This document shows positions 1 through 5,847 of a stretch of 12,752 nucleotides of DNA, piece by piece. Position numbers and translations under genes: made by a program. The stretch is from contig MU646487.1 of the NCBI GenBank assembly GCA_026770585.1, positions 96,478-109,229 of the forward strand. The letters run 5' to 3'. Within the stretch, counting starts at the first letter, position 1; each line of letters opens with the position of its first letter. This DNA comes from Baffinella frigidus (Eukaryota; Cryptophyceae; Cryptomonadales; Baffinellaceae). Below the pieces are notes generated by a model. It worked only from the letters and a program-made list of their open reading frames with translations. It made no database searches and was not told where the DNA came from.

Positions 1-161
1 GGGGTTTGGGGTTTGGGGTTTGGGGTGTGGGGTGTGGGGTGTGGGGTGTGGGGTGTGGGGTGTGGGGTTTGGGTTTTGGGGTTTAGAGTTTCGGGTTTCG
101 GGTTTAGGGTTTCGGGTTTCGGGTTTAGGGTTTAGGGTTCATGGTTTAAGGTTTGGGGTAA
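1..161 (+). repeat. Degenerate telomere-like heptamer array (G-rich strand)
   Basis: Runs of TTTGGGG, then TGTGGGG, then TTTCGGG and TTTAGGG heptamers, with the variants grouped in blocks. TTTAGGG is a known telomere motif in plants and several algal lineages. The G-rich strand reads into the window from its left edge, which is the wrong orientation for a left chromosome end, so this is an interstitial or subtelomeric tract and not a terminus. Confidence 0.8.
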
Positions 162-281
162 GGCGACCTAAACCCCAACCCGTTCGGGTTTAGGTTGACT
201 GGGGACATGTCCACGGCCATGGATCATAAACCTGAATCAGGTTGCTGTCGTTTGGATTGCTCCTGGATTCTTCACACGCGG

Positions 282-440
282 AGCACATTCATCTTGGAAG
301 ATAACTGAATCAGTTCCTTTTCAATAGGAGGTTGCATAGGAGAAATTACTTAGGGCATAGTAGATTCAATAAGGCCTCCTAATTAAATTAACAGGTCTAA
401 TTAGGGAACTGATTCAGTTATCTTTCGAGATGAACATGCT
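282..440. mobile_element. Inverted-repeat (MITE-like) element, 36-bp arms
   Basis: The left arm at 282-317 pairs with the right arm at 405-440, with about 4 mismatches in 36 positions. Each arm holds the self-complementary stretch AACTGAATCAGTT or its counterpart. The interior of about 87 bp is AT-rich. No coding capacity and no clear target-site duplication were seen. It fits a short non-autonomous DNA transposon or foldback element. Confidence 0.65.
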
Positions 441-455
441 TGCACACGGAGAGCT

Positions 456-578
456 TCTAGCTCTGCCTGAGTTTTATTCTGGCTCGTCCTTGAAAGTATC
501 TTAGGGCAGAACTCCACTACAAAAGGGCGAATAGAAAGCCGTTAGGACGAGCCAGAATAAAACTCAGGCAGAGCTAGA
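456..578. mobile_element. Foldback element with perfect 35-bp arms
   Basis: Positions 456-490 are the exact reverse complement of 544-578, with a 53-bp spacer at 491-543. A third, shorter copy of the motif CTAGCTCTGCCTCAG follows at 582-596. The perfect match suggests a recent insertion or ongoing arm homogenisation. Nothing coding lies inside. Confidence 0.75.
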
Positions 579-630
579 GCCTAGCTCTGCCTCAGTGGGA
601 TTGACGGACTATTCTCAGTTGTTGTCCTGG

Positions 631-697
631 GGTTCTCGTACAAATCTGTGAACTTTGGAGCGAAACAGAGCCCGGTCTCACCAAACTGGTGAGACCG
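631..697 (-). mobile_element. Family A element copy, reverse orientation
   Basis: Read on the minus strand this contains GCTCCAAAGTTCACAGATTT, a variant of a motif (consensus GCTCCAAAGTTGACGGATTT, then GTACCGC) that recurs inside introns 1, 2 and 3 of the ankyrin gene. One end carries a small hairpin with 10-bp arms at 673-682 and 688-697. It is one of about six copies in the window. Confidence 0.6.
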
Positions 698-1270
698 AAT
701 AGGCCGAGACAGAGCTGGGCAGCCTACGACCCTCGAGCCCACCCTCCAAGTTCACGTGTTTTGATCGTGTCAAGACACGTTGTTCGGATTCGTTGGGTTC
801 TAAAGGGTCCAGGGCTTGGGTGGTAGCTCCAGAGGGTTCGGTGGTTTGGTCCTCTAGCGCAAGGGTTCCAACCAGCGAGCGAGCACGCGCGCCGCCACGT
901 CCATCGATTTCCAGTCCCTGACCTTGACACCGGCAACCAGCCGCCGGGAACCTCCCCGGGTCCGTGCAGCGGGCCCGGGGCCCGTCCCGTAGCTACGAAA
1001 CGGGCCCCTCTGTTTCCAACGAGGATGTTCTGCAGGCCGTTATTCTCGCGTGGGTTTCGTGGCCTCCAATCGCACACGGTGGAGGGCATGATACCTCTCC
1101 CCAGCTGGAGCACGCGGTGTTGTTTGGAGAGCGTCGATGGAGAAGGGAGTCCGATGAAGACGCGCGTCAGACAAGGGATTATTCAGAACCAATGGTCTGG
1201 AATTGGAGCCGTTGTCCCCTTGCACAGATCTTGACTGTGGGCCCTTTCAAACACCGCTGAAAGGACTACG
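698..1270. other. No gene recognised
   Basis: A GC-rich stretch with open frames on both strands (for example 724-1113 minus, 964-1260 plus). None of the translations shows a recognisable domain or splice structure, and all are rich in Arg, Gly, Pro and Trp as expected from non-coding GC-rich DNA. The only local structure noted is a short self-complementary GGGCCC-type stretch near 970-1010. Confidence 0.5.
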
Positions 1271-1271
1271 G

Positions 1272-1374
1272 GCGAAGGCGATATCTGATCGAAAATCAGA
1301 GAACGTCAGCACCGAGCTCTTTGAGCGTGCTCGGTGCTGACGTTCTCTGATTTTCGATCGGACATCGCCTCCGC
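1272..1374. repeat. Long near-perfect hairpin (31-bp perfect core)
   Basis: The arms 1287-1317 and 1329-1359 are exact reverse complements, 31 bp, around an 11-nt loop (1318-1328). Pairing continues outward with mismatches: AGGCGATATCT on the left against the complement of GGACATCGCCT on the right. It could be a compact foldback element or, if transcribed, a stem able to feed a small-RNA pathway. It lies about 620 bp upstream of the ankyrin gene start. Confidence 0.75.
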
Positions 1375-1375
1375 C

Positions 1376-1989
1376 GGGAAACTAAAAAGCTGTGAAAAAG
1401 ACAAGACCACATCTAACGTCTTCCCCTCGATTTCCCCTTGTTTTTTTTTATTCCACGCCACCTAGTTGGTTTGAACCTATGCGTCAGAGGAATACAAACC
1501 AAATGTTGACACAATGACTTTTCCCGTTGATGGACTCGCTCGAGATTCGTTTGCGGACGTGACCAGAGGCCAGTTCCAGATTTCAGGATTTCGCGCTCGC
1601 ACGTTCATCATTTGAATCGGTGGGTCTTTCCCTGCTCCCCCCCAGAGCCCTGACGCACTGCTCTTCTCGAGTGCCATGCTGGATAAGTTGCGGGGACCGT
1701 CCCTGAGAAGCTGCCGCCGCCGCCTGTGCCTCTTTCTAGCCGCTTGTGCCGAAGCAAGCCCCCCTGGTGTATCCTCCTGGAAACCAAGATGTTGCCGGCG
1801 CCAATCCCTTCCCGCCGCCGCCACCACCCCTCCACATCCATCTCTTTTGAGGGGAGTCTCTGTAGGCGTTGTGCCGTGCCCTCGGACTTTGTGGTCAACG
1901 ACCTGCCGCATCCGTGCACCTCAGCTATGTTCTGGATATCGACGGTGACAGTCTGGCAGCCGTCTGACCGCGTTCAACTTGCAGGCAAG
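1376..1989 (+). other. Region upstream of the ankyrin gene; no clear promoter element
   Basis: No TATA box was found near a plausible start site. There is a T-run at 1440-1449, and the part from about 1620 is GC-rich and open in several frames. It probably holds the promoter and 5' untranslated region of gene 1. An in-frame ATG at 1726 would extend the protein, but the signal peptide begins at 1990, so the extension is not preferred. Confidence 0.35.
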
Positions 1990-2238
1990 ATGATGACGCG
2001 TCTTTCCGTGATGGTGCTTCTGGTCGGTTCCGCGGGCGCCTTCGCCCCATTCTCCGCCTCCCTCCGCGGATGTGCCATACCCGGATCCCGCGGGCGGCTG
2101 GGAAGCGCGGTGCCCACCTCCGCGCGAATGCGACAGGCTGCGACGGTACGGGGGAGGGGACTGGAGCTGCGGATGGGGATTACTGTGGATGACGTGACGA
2201 CGCTGATGGACGCTGCGCAGGATGGGGATGCCGCCAAG
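1990..2238 (+). CDS. Ankyrin gene exon 1: signal peptide, transit peptide, first ankyrin helix
   Basis: It encodes 83 residues starting MMTRLSVMVLLVGSAGAFAP. Residues 5-17 are hydrophobic, the predicted cleavage lies before Phe18, and Phe at +1 of the transit peptide is the known import signal in cryptophytes, diatoms and haptophytes. The following 40 residues are rich in Arg, Ser, Ala and Gly and lack acidic residues. Acidic residues start at about 59, and the first ankyrin helix is at about 70-83. The donor is AAG|GTGCGA at 2239. The start at 1990 is chosen because it places the signal peptide at the N terminus; the next codon is also ATG. Confidence 0.8.
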
Positions 2239-5200
2239 GTGCGACGCGCCTCCATCCTCGCTCTGTCTCAGTCTATTTTGGCTCACCAAAGAGCCCGGGC
2301 CCGGGCTCTTTCCCGCTCCAAAGTGGACGGATTTGTACCGCAAACCCAGCACGTTAGCTTGAGCACAGTCTGTCAACCCGAGTTAGGCAGAGCTAGACGA
2401 CCGAACAACTTTTCTCTGCGGTGCTGACCAGGGTTCTATATTTCAGTATATTTCAGTGATTTCATTCACCATCCAAGAGGCTTGGGCAGAGCTCCCTGTG
2501 GAGGCGATATCCGATTTCGGATATTTAACCTTTGGGGGATGGCAGGGGAATTCCGTGGTTTCTCTCCCGACGTGGCGGATGCCACACAGCGGACTTCGAA
2601 GGGATTTGAATAACCCATAGGCGATGAGACATACGACCCTTCGGTAGGCAATGGCGTAGAACATAGGGGGGTTCCTACGGATAAGGTAACAAAAAATGGC
2701 TTCGATTCGGCCATATTTTCCCTTCGTAGCCCGCTGTGTGGCGTGGTACAAATAATAGAAAAACTCCGTTTCGCCAACTCAACTCTCGGCTCGTTTGTGG
2801 CAGGTGCGGCGCTGTCAATGAAACAATGCCAAAAGTTGACAACGCTGGTACTGACGGTGGTAAAGCGGAGGTGTCCACTTTAGCCACCTAACCTCCACAT
2901 ACGGGGTAGTAACCTGTCAACTTTTGGCGGCAGGTGCGGTCCTTGATCGCAGAGGGGATCGACGTGAACATCAAGCAGCTCGACGAGAACCTCCGCCTCA
3001 CTGAGGTTCTGTCCCGCTCCAAAGTTGACACCGCACACCAGGACTGTCAACTTCTGTTCTGCGCCAAAGTTGACGGATTTGTACCGCACACGAGGACTGT
3101 CGACTTGAGGTTCTGTCCCCACCAGCCCTCCGAGGCGGACCAAATCGAGGCTGGAGCATGCGCCAATTCCTCGGGCGAAACCTTGGAAAACGAATGTGCC
3201 ACCCGAGGAAATTACTCCAAACAATCGTCGATTTGGTCCGCCTCGCTGAGGTTCTGTTCTGCGCGAAAGTTGACGGATTTGTACCGTACACCCAGCATGT
3301 CAACTTGAGAATAGTCGGTCAACGCGAGCGAGGCAGCGCTAGGACATTGACATCAAGCAGGTTGAGGAGCACCTCTGCCTCCCACTTATAACGCTAAATG
3401 TCCGAGTCGTGTCCGGTGATAATGCGACATATCCGAAATGTCCGGTAACAATTCAACACGTCAACAGTCCTGTCCGGTAATCCACTTAGAAGCCACCGGG
3501 GGCTTCACGGATATAGTCCCTCTAAACGATTTATACTAGAATTTTATCCATTTGCATTGGATTATAACCGCATTTTCCCTGGATATCCGGGGGAGAAGGA
3601 ACTCGGCCGCTGCTAAGTGGCAAAGGTGCCGCTCCACAGCGGGCTACGAAGGGATTTCGTGAATAAACCACACGCGAATGATCCATAGGACCCTACGTTA
3701 TTGCCCCTACGATAGGCAATACGGTAGGCAATACCGTAGGGACAAAGGCTGGTCCTACGGAATCCTAGCCGATTTAGTTAGGATTTGACCAAAAAAATCC
3801 TGCGTAGCAGAGCAGGAATTGTGGCTAGTCAAGACGTCTGGTAGAACCTCGCTCGTGAAAGTGTTTTCAAAGTGCATTATGGTACTCCGCTCTCGAGCGA
3901 GCTGGTGACATTTTAAAAGTCCAGGTCCAGAATCTGGACCTGAGTTCAGGTACAAATCATTAAAATCCTTGAAGTTATTCCCGTCCCGCTAGAGAGCGGA
4001 TTCACAATCTAAACCCTAAACCGTACATTTCGTCGTAGCCCGCTTTGTGGCTAGTCAAGACGCCTAGCATAACCTCTCTCGTGAAAGTGTTTTCAAACTG
4101 CATCGTGGTACTACTCACAATCTAAACCATCAACCCTAAACCCTAAACCCCAAAACCTAATCCCTAAACCCTAAACCCTAAACCCTAAACCCTAAGCCCT
4201 AAACCCTAAACCGTGACCCAGGTGAAGCTCGACGCGGCGTCGCAGGATGGGGGCACCACCGCGCTGCATCTCGCCTCCATGTTCGGCCATGCCGAGGTAC
4301 TGGATAGGGCGGCGGTTGGCAGGATAGGGCGGCGGTTACCAGGATAGGGCGGCGGCTGGCAGGATAGGGCGGCAGTTTGGAGGATAGGGCGGCAGTTGGC
4401 ACACCGAGGTACTGGAGAGGGCGGCGGTTGGCAGGATAGGGTGGATTACCCGCGCGGGATGCGGGTGCTGCATCTCGCCTCCATGTTCGGCTATGCCGAG
4501 GTGAGACGGTTTTGCAAAGATAGTGCCGTGGTTGGCAGGATAGGACGGTAGGATAGGGCGGCAGGGGTTGGTAGGATAGGGGGGGCACGATCGGGTGGCA
4601 GATCCAGGATAGGGCGGCGATTGGCAGGATGGGGCGGCAGGATGGGGCGGCAGGATAGTGGCAGTGGCAGTTGTAGGATAGGGCAGGGCGGCAGTTAACG
4701 AGCAGCTGGAGGGGCGTTGCATGTCGCGTCCATGTTCGGCCACACCGAGGTGCGGCTCTAGCCTTGCTCGGGTTGGCTCACTCTTCAAAGTCACGCTGGG
4801 TTCGCGGTACACACCCGTCACCTTTCGAGCGGGAAAGAGCCCGGTCCCACCAGATTAGTCCCCGCGTGGGATCACGGCATTGCATCTCGCCTCACTGTTC
4901 GGCCATACCGAGGTACGGCAGTTGGAAGGATTGGGCGGCGGTTGGCAGGATAGTGCGGTAGTTGGCAGAGCTCTGCCTCACCACACAGAGGACGATGAAG
5001 GGATTTTCGGGCACTCAGTCCCGAGTTTCCGTTACCTTATCAGTAGGAACCCCCCTATGCCCCTACGGGTTGCCTACCGTAGGGTCCTAGGTCTTCTCGC
5101 TTAGGGGTTATTCAAAACCCGTTCGAAGCCCGCTGTGTGGGTCGGGTTGACAGACACTGATGCGTGCGCATTGCCAGGAATCCCAGACTATATAAACACG

Positions 5201-5774
5201 AACTCGGAAAACTCATTGCCAGGTGGTACATGGGGTTACTTACTCGCGAAGAAGGACACACACCGCCCCTAGGGAGGTCCTAGGCTCCTGGGACTAGCCC
5301 CAACGTGGGACCCCATGGCAATCCATGTCCAGCGGTTACTCACAATGAAGCACACGCACCGCCCCGATGGTGCCCGGATAACCTTAACTCCCTTCAAACC
5401 CTTCAACCCTTCAACCCCAAACCCTTCAACCCCAAACGCTAACCGGCATCAAAGGCGGTGAAGTTGCTGATGGAGCCGCCCTCTCGTCTCTCACCATCGC
5501 GAGCCTGAGCCGTCCTCGGGTCGTGCCGCGTGCTCAATACCTTGTTGCATTTCAGGTGGTGAAGCTCCTGCTGGAGCTGGGGGCCTCAACGGCCGTCAAG
5601 GACGAGGACCTCAACACGCCGCTCCACATGGCCGTCATGGGCAACCACGCGGACATCGTCCGGCAGCTGACGACGGCCGGGGCGGACTCGTCGGTCGAGA
5701 ACGCGTTCGGGGACACGCCCAAGGTCATCGCCGCGAACATGGGCTGCGCGCCGGAGGTCGTCTCGGTCCTGTGA
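1990..5774 (+). CDS. Plastid-targeted ankyrin-repeat protein, four exons (whole gene)
   Basis: Proposed join: 1990-2238, 2934-3005, 4222-4296, 5556-5774, all introns GT-AG and phase 0, giving about 204 residues (196 if exon 3 starts at 4246). The N terminus is a hydrophobic signal peptide ending GSAGA before FAPF, the AFAP motif of secondary red plastids, followed by an Arg/Ser-rich transit-peptide-like stretch up to about residue 62. Three ankyrin repeats and a partial fourth follow, with TTLMDAAQDGDAAK, TALHLASMFGHAE, NTPLHMAVMGNHADIV and GDTPKVIAANMG as helix signatures. Ankyrin repeats bind proteins; the partner is unknown, and CAO/cpSRP43-like roles are not shown. The exon 2/exon 3 junction is the weakest point, because the repeat would have canonical spacing if exon 2 stopped after NIKQ. 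The introns hold many elements and extra exon copies. Confidence 0.75.
2288..2396 (+). mobile_element. Family A element copy in intron 1, with 24-nt perfect palindrome
   Basis: It begins with a perfect palindrome at 2288-2311 (arm AAAGAGCCCGGG) and continues as GCTCCAAAGTGGACGGATTT with a downstream tail to about 2396. The same order of motifs recurs at 3250-3342. The GGGCTCTTTCCCGCTC part also matches the reverse-strand copies near 4840 and, more loosely, 668. Short, non-coding, multi-copy. Confidence 0.65.
2581..2742 (+). mobile_element. Family B element (about 160 bp) in intron 1
   Basis: The terminal inverted repeats are GCCACACAGCGGACTTCGAA at the left and the complement of AGCCCGCTGTGTGGC at the right. 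The interior includes GGATTTGAATAACCC, TTCGGTAGGCAATGG and CCTACGGATAAGGTAAC, shared with the copy at 11926-12087 and, in reverse, with 4981-5140. No open frame; a MITE-type element. Confidence 0.75.
2799..2939 (+). repeat. Inverted-repeat insertion flanked by 11-bp direct repeats over the exon 2 acceptor
   Basis: The 11-mer GGCAGGTGCGG occurs at 2799-2809 and at 2929-2939, where it contains the exon 2 acceptor. Between them are 14-bp inverted repeats, GCCAAAAGTTGACA at 2828-2841 and its complement at 2915-2928. This looks like an insertion that duplicated its target and with it the splice acceptor, so a second AG|GTGCGG exists at 2803. Confidence 0.6.
2934..3005 (+). CDS. Ankyrin gene exon 2
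   Basis: It encodes VRSLIAEGIDVNIKQ followed by LDENLRLTE, completing the first ankyrin repeat. The acceptor is CAG|GTGCGG. The proposed donor is GAG|GTTCTG at 3006, in phase 0. The 3' part from about 2990 matches repeat DNA at 3238-3257 (CCGCCTC, A or G, CTGAGGTTCTGT), so the last seven codons and the donor may come from an inserted family A element. Canonical ankyrin spacing would end the exon after NIKQ, where no GT is present. A second copy of this stretch with a GT at that exact point lies at 3343-3360. Confidence 0.6.
3006..3117 (+). mobile_element. Two tandem partial family A copies at the start of intron 2
   Basis: The sequence opens with GAGGTTCTGTCCCGCTCC and AAAGTTGACACCGC, followed by a second partial copy with GCGCCAAAGTTGACGGATTT and GTACCGCACAC. 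The opening TGAGGTTCTGT is repeated at 3107 and 3247, so the exon 2 donor lies inside or at the edge of a repeated element. Confidence 0.6.
3131..3245 (+). mobile_element. Foldback element in intron 2, perfect 18-bp arms
   Basis: Positions 3131-3148 are the exact reverse complement of 3228-3245. A nested inner pair, AATTCCTCGGG near 3165 and CCCGAGGAAATT near 3202, differs by one base. It is inserted between two family A units. Confidence 0.7.
3246..3342 (+). mobile_element. Family A element copy in intron 2
   Basis: Starts with CTGAGGTTCTGTTCTGCGC and carries AAAGTTGACGGATTTGTACC, CCCAGCATGTCAACTTGAG and GTCGGTCAACGCGAG. It aligns over its length with 2309-2396 in intron 1. Its right end supplies the TAG before the exon 2 copy that follows. 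Confidence 0.6.
3343..3386 (+). pseudogene. Second, partial copy of exon 2
   Basis: It translates as DIDIKQVEEHLCLP, matching DVNIKQLDENLRLT of exon 2 in the same frame. It is preceded by a possible acceptor (CTAG|GAC). Unlike exon 2 it has a possible donor, CAG|GTTGAG at 3361, at the position where a canonical ankyrin repeat would need the junction with exon 3. It is either a decayed duplicate or an alternative exon of 18 nt. Confidence 0.55.
3482..3620 (+). mobile_element. Family C element, 139 bp, intron 2
   Basis: The ends are CCACTTAGAAGC and the complement, GCTGCTAAGTGG without its first base, forming short terminal inverted repeats. The whole unit matches, in reverse orientation, the 139-bp unit at 7343-7481, including AGCCACCGGGGGCTTCACGG and AAGGAACTCGGCCGCTGCT. 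Identical length and a shared interior show a dispersed element family. Confidence 0.75.
3632..3770 (+). mobile_element. Family B element, left part
   Basis: The left end TCCACAGCGGGCTACGAAGG matches the family B terminus. The interior has CCTACGATAGGCAATACGG and CGTAGGGACAAAGG. The expected right end is not adjacent; a right-end-like CGTAGCCCGCTTTGTGG sits at 4034-4050. The copy is therefore interrupted by about 265 bp or rearranged. Confidence 0.55.
3821..4112 (+). repeat. Pair of 66-bp direct repeats
   Basis: Positions 3821-3886 and 4047-4112 align without gaps, with about 8 mismatches. Both contain GTGGCTAGTCAAGACG and CTCGTGAAAGTGTTTTCAAA. Between them lies a 21-nt near-palindrome at 3922-3942 (arm CAGGTCCAGA) and a short CTAAACCCTAAACC tract at 4010. 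Function unknown. Confidence 0.7.
4122..4212 (+). repeat. Interstitial telomere-like CCCTAAA array just before the exon 3 acceptor
   Basis: About ten CCCTAAA heptamers with a few variants (CCCCAAA, TCCCTAA, CCCTAAG). The array ends some 9 bp before the AG of exon 3, so in the gene 1 transcript it would occupy the branch-point and pyrimidine-tract region of intron 2. Confidence 0.85.
4222..4296 (+). CDS. Ankyrin gene exon 3 (first and best copy)
   Basis: It encodes VKLDAASQDGGTTALHLAS then MFGHAE, the first helix of the second ankyrin repeat; TALHLA corresponds to the family motif TPLHLA. The donor is GAG|GTACTG at 4297. Two in-frame acceptors are possible: CAG|GTGAAG (exon starts 4222) and CAG|GATGGG (starts 4246, 51 nt). 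The shorter version gives better repeat spacing. Joined to exon 4 it reads FGHAE-VVKLLLELGA, a textbook ankyrin helix pair. Three diverged copies of this exon follow within 620 bp. Confidence 0.7.
4297..4700 (+). repeat. Minisatellite of GATAGGGCGGCGGTTGGCAG units
   Basis: Imperfect tandem units of about 20 bp (GGATAGGGCGGCGGTTGGCA and variants, some with GCAGTT or GGGG insertions) fill most of the space between the exon 3 copies, and a shorter run recurs at 4918-4970. The open frames read through it on the minus strand are products of the repeat. Confidence 0.8.
4434..4500 (+). pseudogene. Exon 3 copy 2
   Basis: The segment ending at 4500 encodes RGMRVLHLASMFGYAE, matching exon 3 (TALHLASMFGHAE) with His to Tyr, followed by a good donor GAG|GTGAGA at 4501. 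An in-frame acceptor could be CAG|GATAGG at 4436, where the frame stays open. The Gly-Thr-Thr turn is lost. It is a duplicate exon, possibly usable or decayed. Confidence 0.6.
4704..4749 (+). pseudogene. Exon 3 copy 3
   Basis: It encodes AGGALHVASMFGHTE in the exon 3 frame, then a possible donor GAG|GTGCGG at 4750. The nearest upstream AG is GCAG before CTGGAG, which does not give phase 0, so this copy would shift the frame if used with that acceptor. Likely decayed. Confidence 0.6.
4783..4851 (-). mobile_element. Family A element copy, reverse orientation, intron 3
   Basis: On the minus strand it reads GGGACCGGGCTCTTTCCCGC, TCGAAAGGTGACGG, TGTACCGCGAACCCAGCG, matching family A. It lies directly upstream of exon 3 copy 4, and its flank supplies that copy's possible acceptor. 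Confidence 0.6.
4859..4912 (+). pseudogene. Exon 3 copy 4, intact open cassette
   Basis: The 54-nt segment between TTAG|TCC and GAG|GTACGG is open and in phase 0 at both ends, encoding SPRGITALHLASLFGHTE. It keeps the TALHLA helix and GHTE end of exon 3 and differs in flanking residues. Of the extra copies it is the best candidate for a functional alternative exon. Copies 2 and 4 share the upstream PRG codons, so they come from a later duplication than copy 1. Confidence 0.6.
4981..5140 (-). mobile_element. Family B element, 160 bp, intron 3
   Basis: The termini are CCACACAGAGGACG and CCCGCTGTGTGG, 160 bp apart, the same length as the copy in intron 1. The interior in reverse orientation contains GTTACCTTATC, GGGTTGCCTACCGTAGGGTC and GGGGTTATTCAAA, matching the other copies. 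Confidence 0.75.
5230..5370 (+). repeat. Degenerate direct repeat and CT-rich tract in intron 3
   Basis: GGTTACTTACTCGCGAAG with ACACACACCGCCCC at 5235-5272 is repeated with changes at 5333-5365 (GGTTACTCACAATGAAGC, then ACACGCACCGCCCC). Further on, 5388-5440 is a CTTCAACCC-type tandem tract, which precedes the exon 4 copy. Confidence 0.5.
5455..5480 (+). pseudogene. Partial copy of the 5' end of exon 4
   Basis: After CAAAG it encodes AVKLLMEPP in the same frame as VVKLLLELG at the start of exon 4 (5556), about 100 bp before the real exon. It looks like a truncated duplicate of the acceptor side of exon 4. No donor follows at a homologous point. Confidence 0.5.
5556..5774 (+). CDS. Ankyrin gene exon 4, C terminus
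   Basis: The acceptor TTTCAG|GTGGTG has a good pyrimidine run. The exon encodes 72 residues and ends in TGA: VVKLLLELGASTAVK completes repeat 2, DEDLNTPLHMAVMGNHADIV with RQLTTAGADSSVE is a full third repeat, and NAFGDTPKVIAANMG plus PEVVSVL is a C-terminal capping repeat. The TPLH and GADSS positions are canonical. Codon usage is strongly GC-ending. This is the longest and least disturbed exon. Confidence 0.88.
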   Translation: MVKLLLELGASTAVKDEDLNTPLHMAVMGNHADIVRQLTTAGADSSVENAFGDTPKVIAANMGCAPEVVSVL

Positions 5775-5847
5775 AGCGGGCGCGCCGTTGGAGCCGTTCG
5801 GTGCTTGGAGCCGTTTGGTGCTTGGAGCCATTCGGTCCTGTGAAGCG
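5763..5847 (+). repeat. 16-bp duplication containing the stop codon
   Basis: TCGGTCCTGTGAAGCG, which carries the last codons and the TGA of the ankyrin gene, is repeated exactly at 5832-5847. The end of the coding region therefore seeded, or was captured by, the minisatellite that follows. Confidence 0.75.

Larger units (their letters stand above)
2239..2933 (+). other. Intron 1 of the ankyrin gene
   Basis: A 695-nt GT-AG intron. Joining exon 1 to exon 2 restores a canonical ankyrin repeat (DAAQDGDAAK then VRSLIAEGIDVN). The motif AGGTGCG spans both the exon 1 donor (from 2237) and the exon 2 acceptor (from 2932), and occurs a third time at 2802. Nearly the whole intron consists of inserted elements. 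Confidence 0.7.

Noticed and set aside
1-161. True chromosome end
   Set aside because: The G-rich strand points inward from the left edge and the motif is heavily degenerate; also TGTATGG at the right edge is not a canonical telomere.
724-1113. Open frame of 129 residues on the minus strand
   Set aside because: No domain, no splice or start context, composition typical of non-coding GC-rich DNA; overlaps other open frames equally long on the plus strand.
1726-1989. Extension of the ankyrin protein to an upstream in-frame ATG
   Set aside because: It would bury the signal peptide and AFAP motif about 88 residues inside the protein; the start at 1990 explains both.
5189-5196. TATATAAA resembling a TATA box
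   Set aside because: It lies in intron 3 with no gene start following it at a suitable distance; probably chance.
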